DNA of 64,000 bases, from contig CASECZ010000002.1 in NCBI GenBank assembly GCA_949286725.1, positions 62,001-126,000 on the forward strand, in the 5' to 3' direction. Under the pieces are notes generated by a model that saw only the letters and a program-made list of their open reading frames with translations, was not told where the DNA came from and ran no database searches. Shown here piece by piece: positions 54,469 through 63,200 of this stretch; the first letter of the stretch is position 1; each line of letters starts with the position of its first letter. The position numbers were made by a program, and so were the translations under genes. This stretch comes from an uncultured Clostridia bacterium (lineage in GTDB: Bacteria > Bacillota > Clostridia > Christensenellales > CAG-917).

Positions 54469-54503
54469 AAGAGCGCGGCAATCGGATGAAAGCCGCGCTT
54501 TTA
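54469..54503 (+). terminator. dnaN terminator / leader hairpin
   Basis: AGAGCGCGGC / GCCGCGCTTTT hairpin; the next SD (AAGGAGAG) follows at once. Confidence 0.55.
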
Positions 54504-54513
54504 AGGAGAGAAT

Positions 54514-54714
54514 ATGAGCGACGCAAAATGCAGCAACACACATTCCTGCCCCTGCACCTATCCTTGTCACAGACACGGAAAATGTTGCGAGTGTGTGGCG
54601 TATCACAACAAGTACGGCGAACTGCCCGGGTGTTTCTTTTCGATGTCGGGAGAGTCTACTTACGACAGAAGCCTGGAAGCGCTCTGCCGCGACAGAAAGA
54701 TAAAAATACAATAA
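54514..54714 (+). CDS. DUF6485-like cysteine-rich small protein
   Basis: 66 residues, well-placed AAGGAGAG SD. Six or more cysteines in the pattern C-x5-C-x-C-x3-C-x5-CC-x2-C (SCPCTYPC, GKCCECVAYH) and the conserved ELPGCFF, then TYDRS-EALCRD, match the small DUF6485 family. The cysteines suggest metal or iron-sulfur binding; function unknown. It lies between dnaN and a convergent terminator. Confidence 0.75.
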   Translation: MSDAKCSNTHSCPCTYPCHRHGKCCECVAYHNKYGELPGCFFSMSGESTYDRSLEALCRDRKIKIQ

Positions 54715-54725
54715 AAAAACAAACA

Positions 54726-54757
54726 AAAAAAATTCCGTCATTCGGCGGAATTTTATT
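54726..54757. terminator. Bidirectional terminator
   Basis: AAAATTCCG / CGGAATTTT hairpin between the DUF6485-like and the ABM genes. Confidence 0.7.
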
Positions 54758-55082
54758 TTCTCACGAATTTGTCGTCCGCGGGATTTTCGGAGTCTTCCGA
54801 GACGAATCTTTCAACCCGCATGTGCAAATCGTATTTTTCGCGAAGTGTCGCGATTTTTGTCATCATGTCCGACGCATGGTGTGCGTTGATTGCCTTTTGG
54901 TCCGTCCATTCGTCGATGAGCAACACTGTTTCTTCATCGTCGAAGGGCAGGAAATATTCGTAACGCAGATTGCCTTTTTCACGACGGATTTCATCGACGA
55001 TTCCGCTCGACGTCATCTCCCGCGCAAAAGCTTTTGCCGCTCCGTTTTCGCCTTTGTAATAGATATTTACAACGATACTCAT
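54753..55082 (-). CDS. Antibiotic biosynthesis monooxygenase (ABM) domain protein
   Basis: 109 residues, one ferredoxin-like ABM domain: YYKGENGAAKAFAREM, then L-YEYFLPFDDEETVLLIDEW with the conserved Trp, and A-NAHHASDMM with the His pair. Such proteins are small dimers; some oxidise quinones or heme, many are uncharacterised. The start is 4 bases past the dnaA stop codon, so dnaA and this gene share a transcript, which is unusual. Confidence 0.8.
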   Translation of the reverse strand: MSIVVNIYYKGENGAAKAFAREMTSSGIVDEIRREKGNLRYEYFLPFDDEETVLLIDEWTDQKAINAHHASDMMTKIATLREKYDLHMRVERFVSEDSENPADDKFVRK

Positions 55083-55086
55083 AAAC

Positions 55087-56457
55087 CTATCTGTTCAACA
55101 GCATGTTTTTGAGGTCGGCAACGACGATTTTGATGCGAGTGTTCGTCTTTATTTCCTCGCTTATCTTGTCGCGGGCGTGTATGACCGTCGTGTGGTCGCG
55201 GCCGCCGAACATCTGACCTATCGAAACGAGGGGCATGGAGAGCAGTTCCGTTATCAGGTATATTGCAATCATGCGCGGCTCGACGATGTTCTTCGTCTTC
55301 TTTTTGGAGAAGATGTCCGAAGTCGAAATCTTGAAATATTTGCACACAGTGGTGACGATGTCGCTTGCGTCCAGGGTGTCCTTCTTTTCGTCGATGAAGT
55401 CCTGCAATGCGTCGTACGCCAGCTCCTTGGTGTCGATAACCTTGTTTGTCAGTGAACTGAAAAAGATTATCTTATTAAGAAGACCTTCCATATCACGGAT
55501 ATTCGTCGTTGCGTTCTCGGCAATGAATTCGGCGACTTCGTCCGAGAGATTGAACTTTTCGTGCGAGGCTTTCATTTTAAGAATGGCAACGCGCGTTTCC
55601 ATATCCGGGGGCTGAATGTCGACGGACAAGCCCCACGAAAAACGGGTGCGCAACCTCTCTTCGAGAGTGGGGAGGTCTTTCGGTGCACGGTCGGAAGTCA
55701 AAATTATCTGTTTGTTTGCCTGATAAAGGTCGTTGAAAATATGGAAGAAGGCCTCCTGCGTGGCTTCTTTTCCGCTCAGGAATTGAACGTCGTCAATCAT
55801 GAGTACGTCACATGAGCGGTATTTTTCCCTGAAACGGTTGCTTTCTTCGTTGCTGCCACCGCGAATGACACCGATGAGGTCGTTGACTATCGTTTCCGAA
55901 TTCACGTAGACGACTTTTGTTTTGGGAGAGGTTTTGTGAAGAAAGTTGCCTATCGCGTGCAGAAGGTGAGTCTTTCCCAGACCGACGCCGCTGTATATGA
56001 AGAGGGGATTGTATTTTCCGCCCGGGTTTTCCGCAACGGTTTTCGCCGCGGCAAGCGCGTATTCGTTGGATTTTCCCTGCACGAAGGTTTCAAAGGTGTA
56101 CTTTTCGAGGAAGGGCGTCTTTCTTTCGGGTTTCTGAGGTGCGCTTCCGTCGATAATCAACCCCTCGTCGGGGATTGCCGTACTCTGTTTTTCGAGATAT
56201 TCTTCGCGTTGGTCCTTAACGATAATTTCCACGTCCGTCACAAACGAGTTGAGCGTGTGCACAACCTCTTTGATCTGGTCGAGATATCTGTTTTCGATGG
56301 TCTTTTTCGAAGTTGCGGAAAGCGCGGCAAGCACGAAAGTGCTGTCGATGAAACACACGGGTTCGAGCTTTTCTATCCACACTTCGTAGCTTATCGCCTG
56401 CATGGTTTTCGAAAGCTCGTTTTTTACGTCGCTCCAAAATTCTTCTTTGTTGACCAT
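55087..56457 (-). CDS. dnaA: Chromosomal replication initiator DnaA
   Basis: 456 residues from the ATG at 56457; a longer in-frame extension would cross the promoter. Domain I (1-85) opens NKEEFWSDVKNELS. AAA+ domain III has Walker A GVGLGKTHLLHAIG (~150), Walker B DVLMIDDVQFL (~210) and sensor motifs. Domain IV carries the DnaA signature GGRDHTTVIHARDKI (~420). It binds and melts the origin. Two oddities: it faces opposite to dnaN and recF, which lie on either side, and it has no SD but a -10 box 7 bases before the ATG. Confidence 0.97.
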   Translation of the reverse strand: MVNKEEFWSDVKNELSKTMQAISYEVWIEKLEPVCFIDSTFVLAALSATSKKTIENRYLDQIKEVVHTLNSFVTDVEIIVKDQREEYLEKQSTAIPDEGLIIDGSAPQKPERKTPFLEKYTFETFVQGKSNEYALAAAKTVAENPGGKYNPLFIYSGVGLGKTHLLHAIGNFLHKTSPKTKVVYVNSETIVNDLIGVIRGGSNEESNRFREKYRSCDVLMIDDVQFLSGKEATQEAFFHIFNDLYQANKQIILTSDRAPKDLPTLEERLRTRFSWGLSVDIQPPDMETRVAILKMKASHEKFNLSDEVAEFIAENATTNIRDMEGLLNKIIFFSSLTNKVIDTKELAYDALQDFIDEKKDTLDASDIVTTVCKYFKISTSDIFSKKKTKNIVEPRMIAIYLITELLSMPLVSIGQMFGGRDHTTVIHARDKISEEIKTNTRIKIVVADLKNMLLNR

Positions 56458-56464
56458 AGGGGAT

Positions 56465-56493
56465 ATTATAATAAAACGGCTTGATTTTTTCAA
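56465..56493 (-). promoter_or_regulatory. Leaderless promoter of dnaA
   Basis: On the minus strand: TTGAAA (56488-56493), 17-base spacer, TATAAT (56465-56470), then 7 bases to the ATG. I saw no exact DnaA box for autoregulation. Confidence 0.7.
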
Positions 56494-56528
56494 GCGGAAA
56501 TAGCAAAATAAAATGAGACCACAACATA

Positions 56529-56557
56529 TTGACAATTAAATAAGGTTATTCTATATT
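56529..56557 (+). promoter_or_regulatory. Leaderless promoter of recF
   Basis: TTGACA, 17-base spacer, TATATT, then 7 bases to the ATG at 56565. Confidence 0.7.
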
Positions 56558-56564
56558 AAGGGCA

Positions 56565-57653
56565 ATGAAAATCACCGATTTGCATCTCGAAAACTTCCGC
56601 AATTACAAGGCAGAAGATTTCACTTTCGAAGGCGGACTGAACGTCATCTGCGGCGAAAACGGCGCAGGCAAAACCAACGTCCTCGAAAGCGTTTATCTCA
56701 TGTCCCTGTTCAATTCGCCGCGCACGACGAAGGACAAGGACCTGATTTTCTTCGGCGAAGAAAAAGCGAGAATAAAATTGCAGGTCGAAAAGAGGTTCAG
56801 AAAACACACACTAATATTGCAGATAGAGGGCAACGGAAAGAAGAAAGTCGTTGTTGACGGCATACCCGTAAAACGCGCGGCGGAACTTATCGGTGTGTTG
56901 GGCGTCGTGTTCTTCTCTCCCGACGAGATGAAACTCGTCAAAGAATCTCCCGCGGAAAGAAGGCGGTTTCTCGACGTCGGAATATCGCAGCAGCAACGCG
57001 CGTATTTTGCCGCGCTTTCCAGATACAACAAAATTCTGAAACAGAAAAACAACCTCTTAAAAGACGCGTACAGGCTGGGCAACATAGACGACATGTTGTC
57101 CGTGTGGGACGCCCAGCTTGCCGAGTACGGAGCCGTGATAATAGACAGGCGCAGAAAATACATCGAAAAGCTCAACGCCGCCGCGGCGGGATTTCACACC
57201 GTGATAAGCGGAGAGAAAGAGAAACTCGCAATATCCTACGAATGCCCCGTGGGCGGAGAAACCGCCGTGGAAATAAAACCACTGCTGCTTGAAAAAATAG
57301 AGCAGTCACGCGAAAAAGACATATCTTTGGGGTTTGGCACGGTGGGACCTCACCGCGACGATCTCGCAATCGAAGTAAACGGACTTGACAGTAGAAAATT
57401 CGCTTCGCAGGGGCAACAGCGCACAATCGCGCTGGCTCTGAAACTCGGCGAGGCGGAAATGTACAGAAAAGAAAGCGCGGAAACGCCGGTGTTGTTGCTC
57501 GACGATGTTTTGAGCGAACTCGACGCCGACAGACAATCCAAACTTATCGAACTTACTCGCGGAATGCAAACATTGCTTACATGCACGGAATTCAGGGAAG
57601 AGTGTTTCGCAAACATAATCCGCATATCGGCGGGCAGAGCGGTCAGGGAGTGA
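56565..57653 (+). CDS. recF: DNA replication and repair protein RecF
   Basis: 362 residues, standard. Walker A GENGAGKTNVLES (~30-42), the family motif ITDLHLENFRNY at the start, GTVGPHRDDL (~260), and Walker B LLLDDVLSELD (~310) are present. It is an SMC-like ATPase that helps load RecA at gaps. The stop overlaps the SD of the next gene by 1 base. It is divergent from dnaA with only ~107 bases between start codons. Confidence 0.95.
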   Translation: MKITDLHLENFRNYKAEDFTFEGGLNVICGENGAGKTNVLESVYLMSLFNSPRTTKDKDLIFFGEEKARIKLQVEKRFRKHTLILQIEGNGKKKVVVDGIPVKRAAELIGVLGVVFFSPDEMKLVKESPAERRRFLDVGISQQQRAYFAALSRYNKILKQKNNLLKDAYRLGNIDDMLSVWDAQLAEYGAVIIDRRRKYIEKLNAAAAGFHTVISGEKEKLAISYECPVGGETAVEIKPLLLEKIEQSREKDISLGFGTVGPHRDDLAIEVNGLDSRKFASQGQQRTIALALKLGEAEMYRKESAETPVLLLDDVLSELDADRQSKLIELTRGMQTLLTCTEFREECFANIIRISAGRAVRE

Positions 57654-57654
57654 A

Positions 57655-58620
57655 ATGGGCGAAGTTTTTTTGGACGCGTTTATAGACAGTCTGAAAGTTC
57701 TGGCGGTTCTCGTTCCCGTCAATTTCATAATAACCCTGCTCGAACCGCGGCTTGCCGGCAAAATCAAACTCAAAGGCAAACTGGCGCCGCTTATTGGCGT
57801 CACGGTGGGGTTGTTTCCGCAATGCGGTTTCAGCGTCGTGGCAACAGATCTGTACCAAAAACGCCACATCACGGTCGGAACTCTGCTCGGCGTTTATCTT
57901 GCGACGTCCGACGAGGCACTCCCGATATTCATCGCCAATTTCGACAAAGCGCCGCACATACTTCCGATACTTGCGTTGAAATTCGCAATCGGACTTATAG
58001 TCGGTTATGCCGCCGACGCGATTTTCACCCGAACGAGAACGGAAGTCGAAGAACACGCCGAACACTGCGAACACGAGGACGAAATACATTTCGGTTGTTG
58101 CGGACACAGCATAGAAGAGCACGACGAAACCGACGACCACGACCACACGGAGTGCGGCGAGCCCTGCGGCTCCGAAATCGAGACGGCAAAGAAAAACAGA
58201 AAGCGCAAAATCAAACAATATCTCCTGCACCCGCTGGGACACAGTGCGAAAATTTTTCTTTACATCTTCGCAATCAACGTGATTTTCGGCGTGATAATCT
58301 ATTTCGTCGGCGAAGAAAAACTTATGGAGTTTTTGTCTGCAAACCGTTACGTCGCTCCGTTTTTTGCCGTCGTCGTCGGCGCGGTGCCTAACTGCGCGTC
58401 GTCCGTCGTGATAAGCAATCTCTATCTTATTGGTGGGCTGGGTTTCGGTGCAACCGTTGGCGGACTGTTGATGAATGCGGGGTTGGGATTTGCCGTTCTG
58501 TTCAGAAAAAAAGAAAGGCTTAAAGAAAGCCTTTGTATCTTTTTCGCAATGTTTGCAATATCGGTTGTTTGCGCATATATATTGTCCGCAATTTTCAATT
58601 TCGACATTTTATATATATAA
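57655..58620 (+). CDS. ArsP_2-like putative heavy-metal exporter permease
   Basis: 321 residues with about eight to ten hydrophobic segments in two halves. Each half has a conserved Cys or Asn motif, GLFPQCGFSVVATDLY (~45-60) and GAVPNCASSVVISNLY (~241-256), the repeated P-x-C-x-x-S motif of the putative 10-TM metal exporter family (ArsP_2 type). A central cytosolic loop (~118-175) is rich in His, Cys, Glu and Asp (HCEHEDEIHFGCCGH; HDHTECGEPCG), a likely metal sensor or store. The start codon is 1 base past the recF stop. Substrate is not known. Confidence 0.72.
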   Translation: MGEVFLDAFIDSLKVLAVLVPVNFIITLLEPRLAGKIKLKGKLAPLIGVTVGLFPQCGFSVVATDLYQKRHITVGTLLGVYLATSDEALPIFIANFDKAPHILPILALKFAIGLIVGYAADAIFTRTRTEVEEHAEHCEHEDEIHFGCCGHSIEEHDETDDHDHTECGEPCGSEIETAKKNRKRKIKQYLLHPLGHSAKIFLYIFAINVIFGVIIYFVGEEKLMEFLSANRYVAPFFAVVVGAVPNCASSVVISNLYLIGGLGFGATVGGLLMNAGLGFAVLFRKKERLKESLCIFFAMFAISVVCAYILSAIFNFDILYI

Positions 58621-58650
58621 AACAGGCGAATAAACTGCGGGAAGCAATAA

Positions 58651-58687
58651 AAATAACACACCTCGACAGGTGTGTTATTTGTTTTTT
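58651..58687. terminator. Bidirectional terminator
   Basis: AAATAACACACCT / AGGTGTGTTATTT hairpin, loop CGAC, then T7; it separates the permease from the convergent membrane gene. Confidence 0.85.
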
Positions 58688-58704
58688 TCGGTTGCATTGC
58701 GAAG

Positions 58705-59139
58705 TTACAAAACTGGTACGACGGGCGTGTTTTCGACAACGACCGCGATAATAAAGCATATCCACAGCACGACGATGAACGCACCCTCCGCGGGGATTGC
58801 GAGCTTGGTGTAAGGGCACTTCCAGCCCTTGTCCACGAAGGTGAACGCAAGGCGGGTGAAAAATACCGTGTTCGCAAAAATCAGCCCACCGACGAGAGAG
58901 TAAAACGGCTTGCCGAAGACGAACGCCAGCACGGCGAGAAAGAGTCCGAGCGCGAAGGAAATTCCGCCGTAGTAAACGCGGATTTCCGTTTTGCCCGCAT
59001 TGTCCACGGGTTGGACGGAATACTGTCTGCCGAACTTCTCGGGTTTGGACAAAAAGACGGCCGCCGTGCAAAAAAAGTAGATGCAAAGTCCGATGGTCGC
59101 CACGGTTGCTGCAATGTTAGACGCGATGATTTCTTTCAT
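58705..59139 (-). CDS. DUF4345-like integral membrane protein
   Basis: 144 residues from the ATG at 59139 (SD GGAGGATAAC), with four hydrophobic segments: ~5-30, ~58-75 (FALGLFLAVLAFVFGKP), ~83-100, and ~118-143. The block RVYYGGISFALGLFL and the following N-TVFFTRLAF resemble DUF4345, a four-helix family of unknown function. It is a single gene between a terminator and the tRNA promoter. Confidence 0.55.
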   Translation of the reverse strand: MKEIIASNIAATVATIGLCIYFFCTAAVFLSKPEKFGRQYSVQPVDNAGKTEIRVYYGGISFALGLFLAVLAFVFGKPFYSLVGGLIFANTVFFTRLAFTFVDKGWKCPYTKLAIPAEGAFIVVLWICFIIAVVVENTPVVPVL

Positions 59140-59220
59140 TGTTATCCTCCGCGTTCGATTATACGGGCGGAGAGCGAGTTTGTCAACGAAGCAAAAGCAC
59201 AGGCAAAAACGCAAAAACAG

Positions 59221-59249
59221 TTGACAAATCCCGCGGGCGATATTATTAT
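59221..59249 (+). promoter_or_regulatory. Sigma-A promoter of tRNA-Asn
   Basis: TTGACA, 17-base spacer, TATTAT, ending 17 bases before the mature 5-prime end. Confidence 0.8.
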
Positions 59250-59266
59250 AAACGAGCATTGATTTT

Positions 59267-59342
59267 GCCTGTTTAGCTCAGTCGGTAGAGCATGCGGCTG
59301 TTAACCGCAGTGTCGGGGGTTCGAGTCCCTCAACAGGCGCCA
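59267..59342 (+). tRNA. tRNA-Asn (GTT)
   Basis: 76 bases with encoded CCA. The acceptor stem is GCCTGTT / AACAGGC, the D arm AGCTC/GAGC, the anticodon loop CTGTTAA with anticodon GTT, and the T loop TTCGAGT. It reads Asn codons and is the substrate of the AsnRS encoded near 15 kb. Confidence 0.97.
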
Positions 59343-59445
59343 GAACACCACGCGAAAGCGCGGTGTTTTTATTTCCGAACCCCGCGTGCGGTGCACGTCC
59401 GTGCAGGCACGGCGACACTGCGAGTGTCGGGGCTGACGCGGCGGC
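59322..59445 (+). repeat. Direct repeat, copy 1 (includes tRNA-Asn 3-prime end)
   Basis: 124 bases covering the last 21 bases of the tRNA gene, its terminator, and about 75 bases beyond. It matches copy 2 with four visible mismatches. Confidence 0.9.
59344..59370 (+). terminator. tRNA-Asn terminator
   Basis: AACACC-CGC / GCG-GGTGTT hairpin with GAAA loop and T5. Confidence 0.8.
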
Positions 59446-59569
59446 GGCAAGCGCGGCAAAGCGCGCGCAACAGAATTGCCGCCCGCCCGCTATTCCGTCG
59501 CAACGCGTGACAAGCGGCACAAAAACAAATGGAACAACGAACGGTACAAACATAACGCGTTGCTCCTTA
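59446..59569. other. Spacer between the two tRNA-derived repeats
   Basis: 124 bases with no gene. It holds a perfect GCAACGCGT / ACGCGTTGC inverted pair (about 59498-59506 and 59555-59563) that could fold into a hairpin or bind protein. Confidence 0.5.
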
Positions 59570-59693
59570 CGAGTCCCTCAACAGGCGCCAGAACACCACG
59601 CGAAAGCGTGGTGTTTTTATTTCCGAACCCCGCGTGCGGTGCACGTCCGTGCGGGCACAGCAACACTGCGAGTGTCGGGGCTGACGCGGCGGC
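59570..59693 (+). repeat. Direct repeat, copy 2 (tRNA-Asn 3-prime fragment)
   Basis: Begins CGAGTCCCTCAACAGGCGCCA, the 3-prime end of the tRNA gene, then the terminator (one compensable change, GCGTGG for GCGCGG) and the same following sequence. No 5-prime tRNA half is attached, so it is not a functional tRNA. Confidence 0.9.
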
Positions 59694-59771
59694 TGATACT
59701 GCCGACGTGCGGATTGCAAAGTGTTGCATAAAAGCAGACGATGTGCTAATATGACGACGTCAGGAGAGAAT

Positions 59772-60221
59772 ATGAAAAAGACTTTTATCATTGTTGCAAT
59801 GCTCGTATGTCTCGTTTGCGCCTGTGTTGTGTTGTGTGCTTGTTCTTCCGACGACGGCATCACCGTTGAGGGGGTTGTCTGGGGGTTCGACACCGCAAGC
59901 AAAGTCAGCGACGGAAAGGTGATAGAGTGCAGCGAAAGCAATGCGGAGTTCTATCCCGAGGCAAAAGTCGCCGATTACGAATGTTCCGCCGCAGACGGGC
60001 GGCTTGTCATCGTCAACAAGGCAACGCAAAGCAAAATCGAGTTGACTTATTCCAAAATCGGCAACAAAACGACAAAAGAGATAAATTACAACCTCAAAAA
60101 CGAGGATGGCAACAGCGGGATGATGGTTGTTGCCAACACGAACTACGCCGACGGACACAGCGAAAAGACGCTGGTTGTGTCCTACGACGGCATAGTGTAC
60201 TATTTCACCGAAAGAGCGTAA
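59772..60221 (+). CDS. Small lipoprotein of unknown function
   Basis: 149 residues from the ATG after AGGAGAG. A hydrophobic signal ends in the lipobox Leu-Cys-Ala-Cys (~24), followed by SSDDG. The mature ~125 residues look like a beta-rich domain with paired Asp/Lys strands (KIELTYSKIG; TTKEINYNLKN; EKTLVVSYDGIVYYF). I do not recognise the family. Single gene just past the tRNA-derived repeat; terminator at 60248-60275. Confidence 0.65.
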   Translation: MKKTFIIVAMLVCLVCACVVLCACSSDDGITVEGVVWGFDTASKVSDGKVIECSESNAEFYPEAKVADYECSAADGRLVIVNKATQSKIELTYSKIGNKTTKEINYNLKNEDGNSGMMVVANTNYADGHSEKTLVVSYDGIVYYFTERA

Positions 60222-60247
60222 ACGAAAACGTGCATTAAAACGAAAAG

Positions 60248-60275
60248 CAAAGCCGCGCATCAAGCGCGGCTTTTT
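60248..60275. terminator. Bidirectional terminator
   Basis: AAAGCCGCGC / GCGCGGCTTTTT hairpin, loop ATCAA. Confidence 0.85.
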
Positions 60276-60299
60276 GGTTGTTTTGCTTTCTGCGTTCGG

Positions 60300-63200
60300 T
60301 CATGCGCCGAAGAGCACTTCCATGTCGACCACGAGTTGACCCGTCGATGCGTCGAACTTCAACGCGCCGAAGAAATCGGCGAGGGTGACGTTTTCGAGGG
60401 CGGCTTTGACTTGCGCGTTCACGGTCGTGATGTTGGCGTAGGAGATGAGCTCGCCGACCGTCATGTTCGCGAACTTGGCGGTGATGACGGTCGAGAGCGT
60501 GTCTATTGTCGCCTTGCGGATGCTCTCGTCGTCGAAGATGGAGTCGGGCTCGATGTCCATGAGTTCTTCGAGCGTGAGGGAATTTACGGTGTCGTTCAAA
60601 GAGCCCACGGTGACGTTGCGGTTGAGAAGAGAGAGCAGAAGTGTGGGGCTTGCCTCTTCCACGACGGAAACGCGGAGGCTGTCGAGGTTAGTGCCGTCGC
60701 CGACGAGCGGGGGCAGAGTGCCTTCGCCGCTGTCGACGCCCGTTACCGCCGCGCGGTTGCCGAGGTAGGCAATGTGACGGGCATAGCGCTGCAGTCCGTC
60801 GTGGTCGGCGTTGTCGGGGTCGTATGCGACGTAATCGCCGTTGAAGAAGACGTAGTCACCCGAGGCGTCCTTCTCGTAGATTGCGACGCACTCGCGCAGG
60901 GAGTAGGTGGTTGTACCGGCGGGAACGGAGGCGTCGAGTTCGGAGTAATAGTAATTTCCGTCCGCATCGGCGGGCAGTTTGACGTACAGGGGAGCGTTTG
61001 TGCCCACGGCGTTTTCGCGCAGGACGAACGCGTTGTTTTCGTAGACGTACAAATCTCCGGTCACGTCGGCGTCGCCCGAATAGAGATAATAACCGTCGGT
61101 GTAACGGAAGTACACGGTTTCGCCGATGTGTTCGGGGTTTTCTTCGGGGTTATAGGGCACGTACTGTCCGAAGACGTTGACGTACAGCGCGTCCGCGGTT
61201 GCGTATGTGGTGCCCGTGTACACGACGCCCGACCCGACGCTTTCGGTGTCGCGGGAGTAGGTGTTTTTCAGTTTTGCGAGCGCGTTGCCGAGTTTTTCGA
61301 TATAACTGTCCGTAAGAGAGGTGTTTTGAACGTACCCGCCGCCGACATTGAAATAAAGCGAAGAACGGTTGTTTGCGAAAAAGTCGTAATTCTGGGTGTT
61401 GTTGCTGATGTAGGTGCTTCCGTCATACACCCAGGTTGTACGCAGAGCAAGCAACGCAGGGTACATATTGGCAAAATAATACGACGTAAGGGCGTCGTTT
61501 CGCACATAAGGCTCGTCGCCCGAACCCGTCGCGTAATAGACGTTGGTGTTGAACGTGTCGCCGTTGACGAAGTAGTCTTCCGTCTTTTTGGAGTTGGACG
61601 AATAGACGTACTCGACACCGCCCGCCAGTGCCGTAAGTTGCGCGGTCGTGGCCGGCAGATACAGTTCTTTCGTCTTGTAGTACTTGCCGTCGCCGTCGTA
61701 GACGTAGGTGTAATAAACTTCGTTGCCGTTGGCGTCCTTCTGAGTGAAGTAGGGGTTTTTGCCGACGAGCCAGTATTCCGTGCCGCCCGTGTAATCCTCG
61801 ACGACGGTGTATGTCACGACGTCTATTATGTCGGAGAGCAGCGTATCTTGCACGATTTGGTCCATAACCGCCGACGCGTCGTCGATTTTGACAAACGCAA
61901 GCTGTTTCAGCACGGAGTTGCCTTCGCCCTCGCTCGTGCGCACATAGAGCGACGTTCTCTTTGCGGCGTATGAAGCGGCGTCCGTAACGTCGGTCGCGCG
62001 TTTGGGGTACCCGTACGTTGCGTCGAACTCGTAGTACGTTGCGTTCGGGTCGAATTCCGCGTTGCCGACGGAGGCGAAGGAGTCGACGTCGACGCCGAGA
62101 GCCTCGCCGAGCAGGAGAGAGGAGAAGGACGCCGAGATATCGGGTATCGCAACGCCCGCAAGTCTTTGCAGGACGGGCGATGACTCGCCCTCGACGGAAA
62201 CCTTGTCGTATCTTGTCGCGCCGACCATATCGGCATTGTTGGGGTTGTAGAGCGTGTAGTAACCGCCCGTCGCCGTGGAGACGAACACGTACATTCCGTC
62301 GGGGTCCTCCCTGTACTCGCTCATCACGATTTCGGTCGCTTCCGAAAGGGTGAGGGTGTTGAGGCGGTCTGACATTTTGTTTATGGGTGTGTCGGCAAGC
62401 GCCTGCAAGACCATCGCGCTGGACGCGTCGATGTCTATGACCTCGCCGAGTTTCAGCGACGTAATCTTGTCGGTTGCGCCCGACAGGGAGTTTATCGTTT
62501 CGGCGGCAAGGGCCTGTATCGCCATATCCGAGGTGCCTTCGTGCACGAGCAGATACCCGCTGCCGTTTTCTTCGAGGCGGGACGCCGACGTGATTTCCCC
62601 TTCGGGCATACCGTACGACACGACGGGTTTTGCGACCTGCGCGCCATCTTCGCCCGACGCGAAGTACAGCGAGCCGTCAAGCACGATTGCGCCGTCGTTA
62701 ACGGCGACCGAGCCTGCGAGAATTGCCGCGGACAGCGACGTCGTCATCGTTTCGTCGGTGAAGATTGTCGACAGAGAAACGTAACCGTCGCGGGCGGGAC
62801 CGTATGCGCCGTTTGCGTCGGGGACGAAACAGTTGAGATAGGCGGGCACGACGAACTCGGTGCCTGCGGGGTAGTCCGTCGCCGCGTCGTAAGGAACGTA
62901 CGTCACGTGACGGTAGAACTCGGTTTCGACCGCGGAAGCGTCGAAGTCCGCGAAGTTGCACGAGTTGTCCACCTTGAACCCTTCGCCGTCTGCGACGTAG
63001 CAGAGTTCTTTGTAAAGGAGCGTACCGCTCGCGGTCGTGCCCGCGATGTAGGTTTCCGCCCCCTCTGCCGCCGCGCGGTCGGGATTGGCGAGGTCCTCGG
63101 CGGAAATGCGCACGTATTCGTCGGTCGCCACGAAAACGGGCGCACCGTCGGACGTCGCGAAGAGGTTGCTGTCCAGGCTCATCAGGGTGTTGACCGTGAG

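Noticed and set aside
59570..59593. A second tRNA-Asn gene
   Set aside because: Only the 3-prime 21 bases are present; D arm and anticodon arm are missing.
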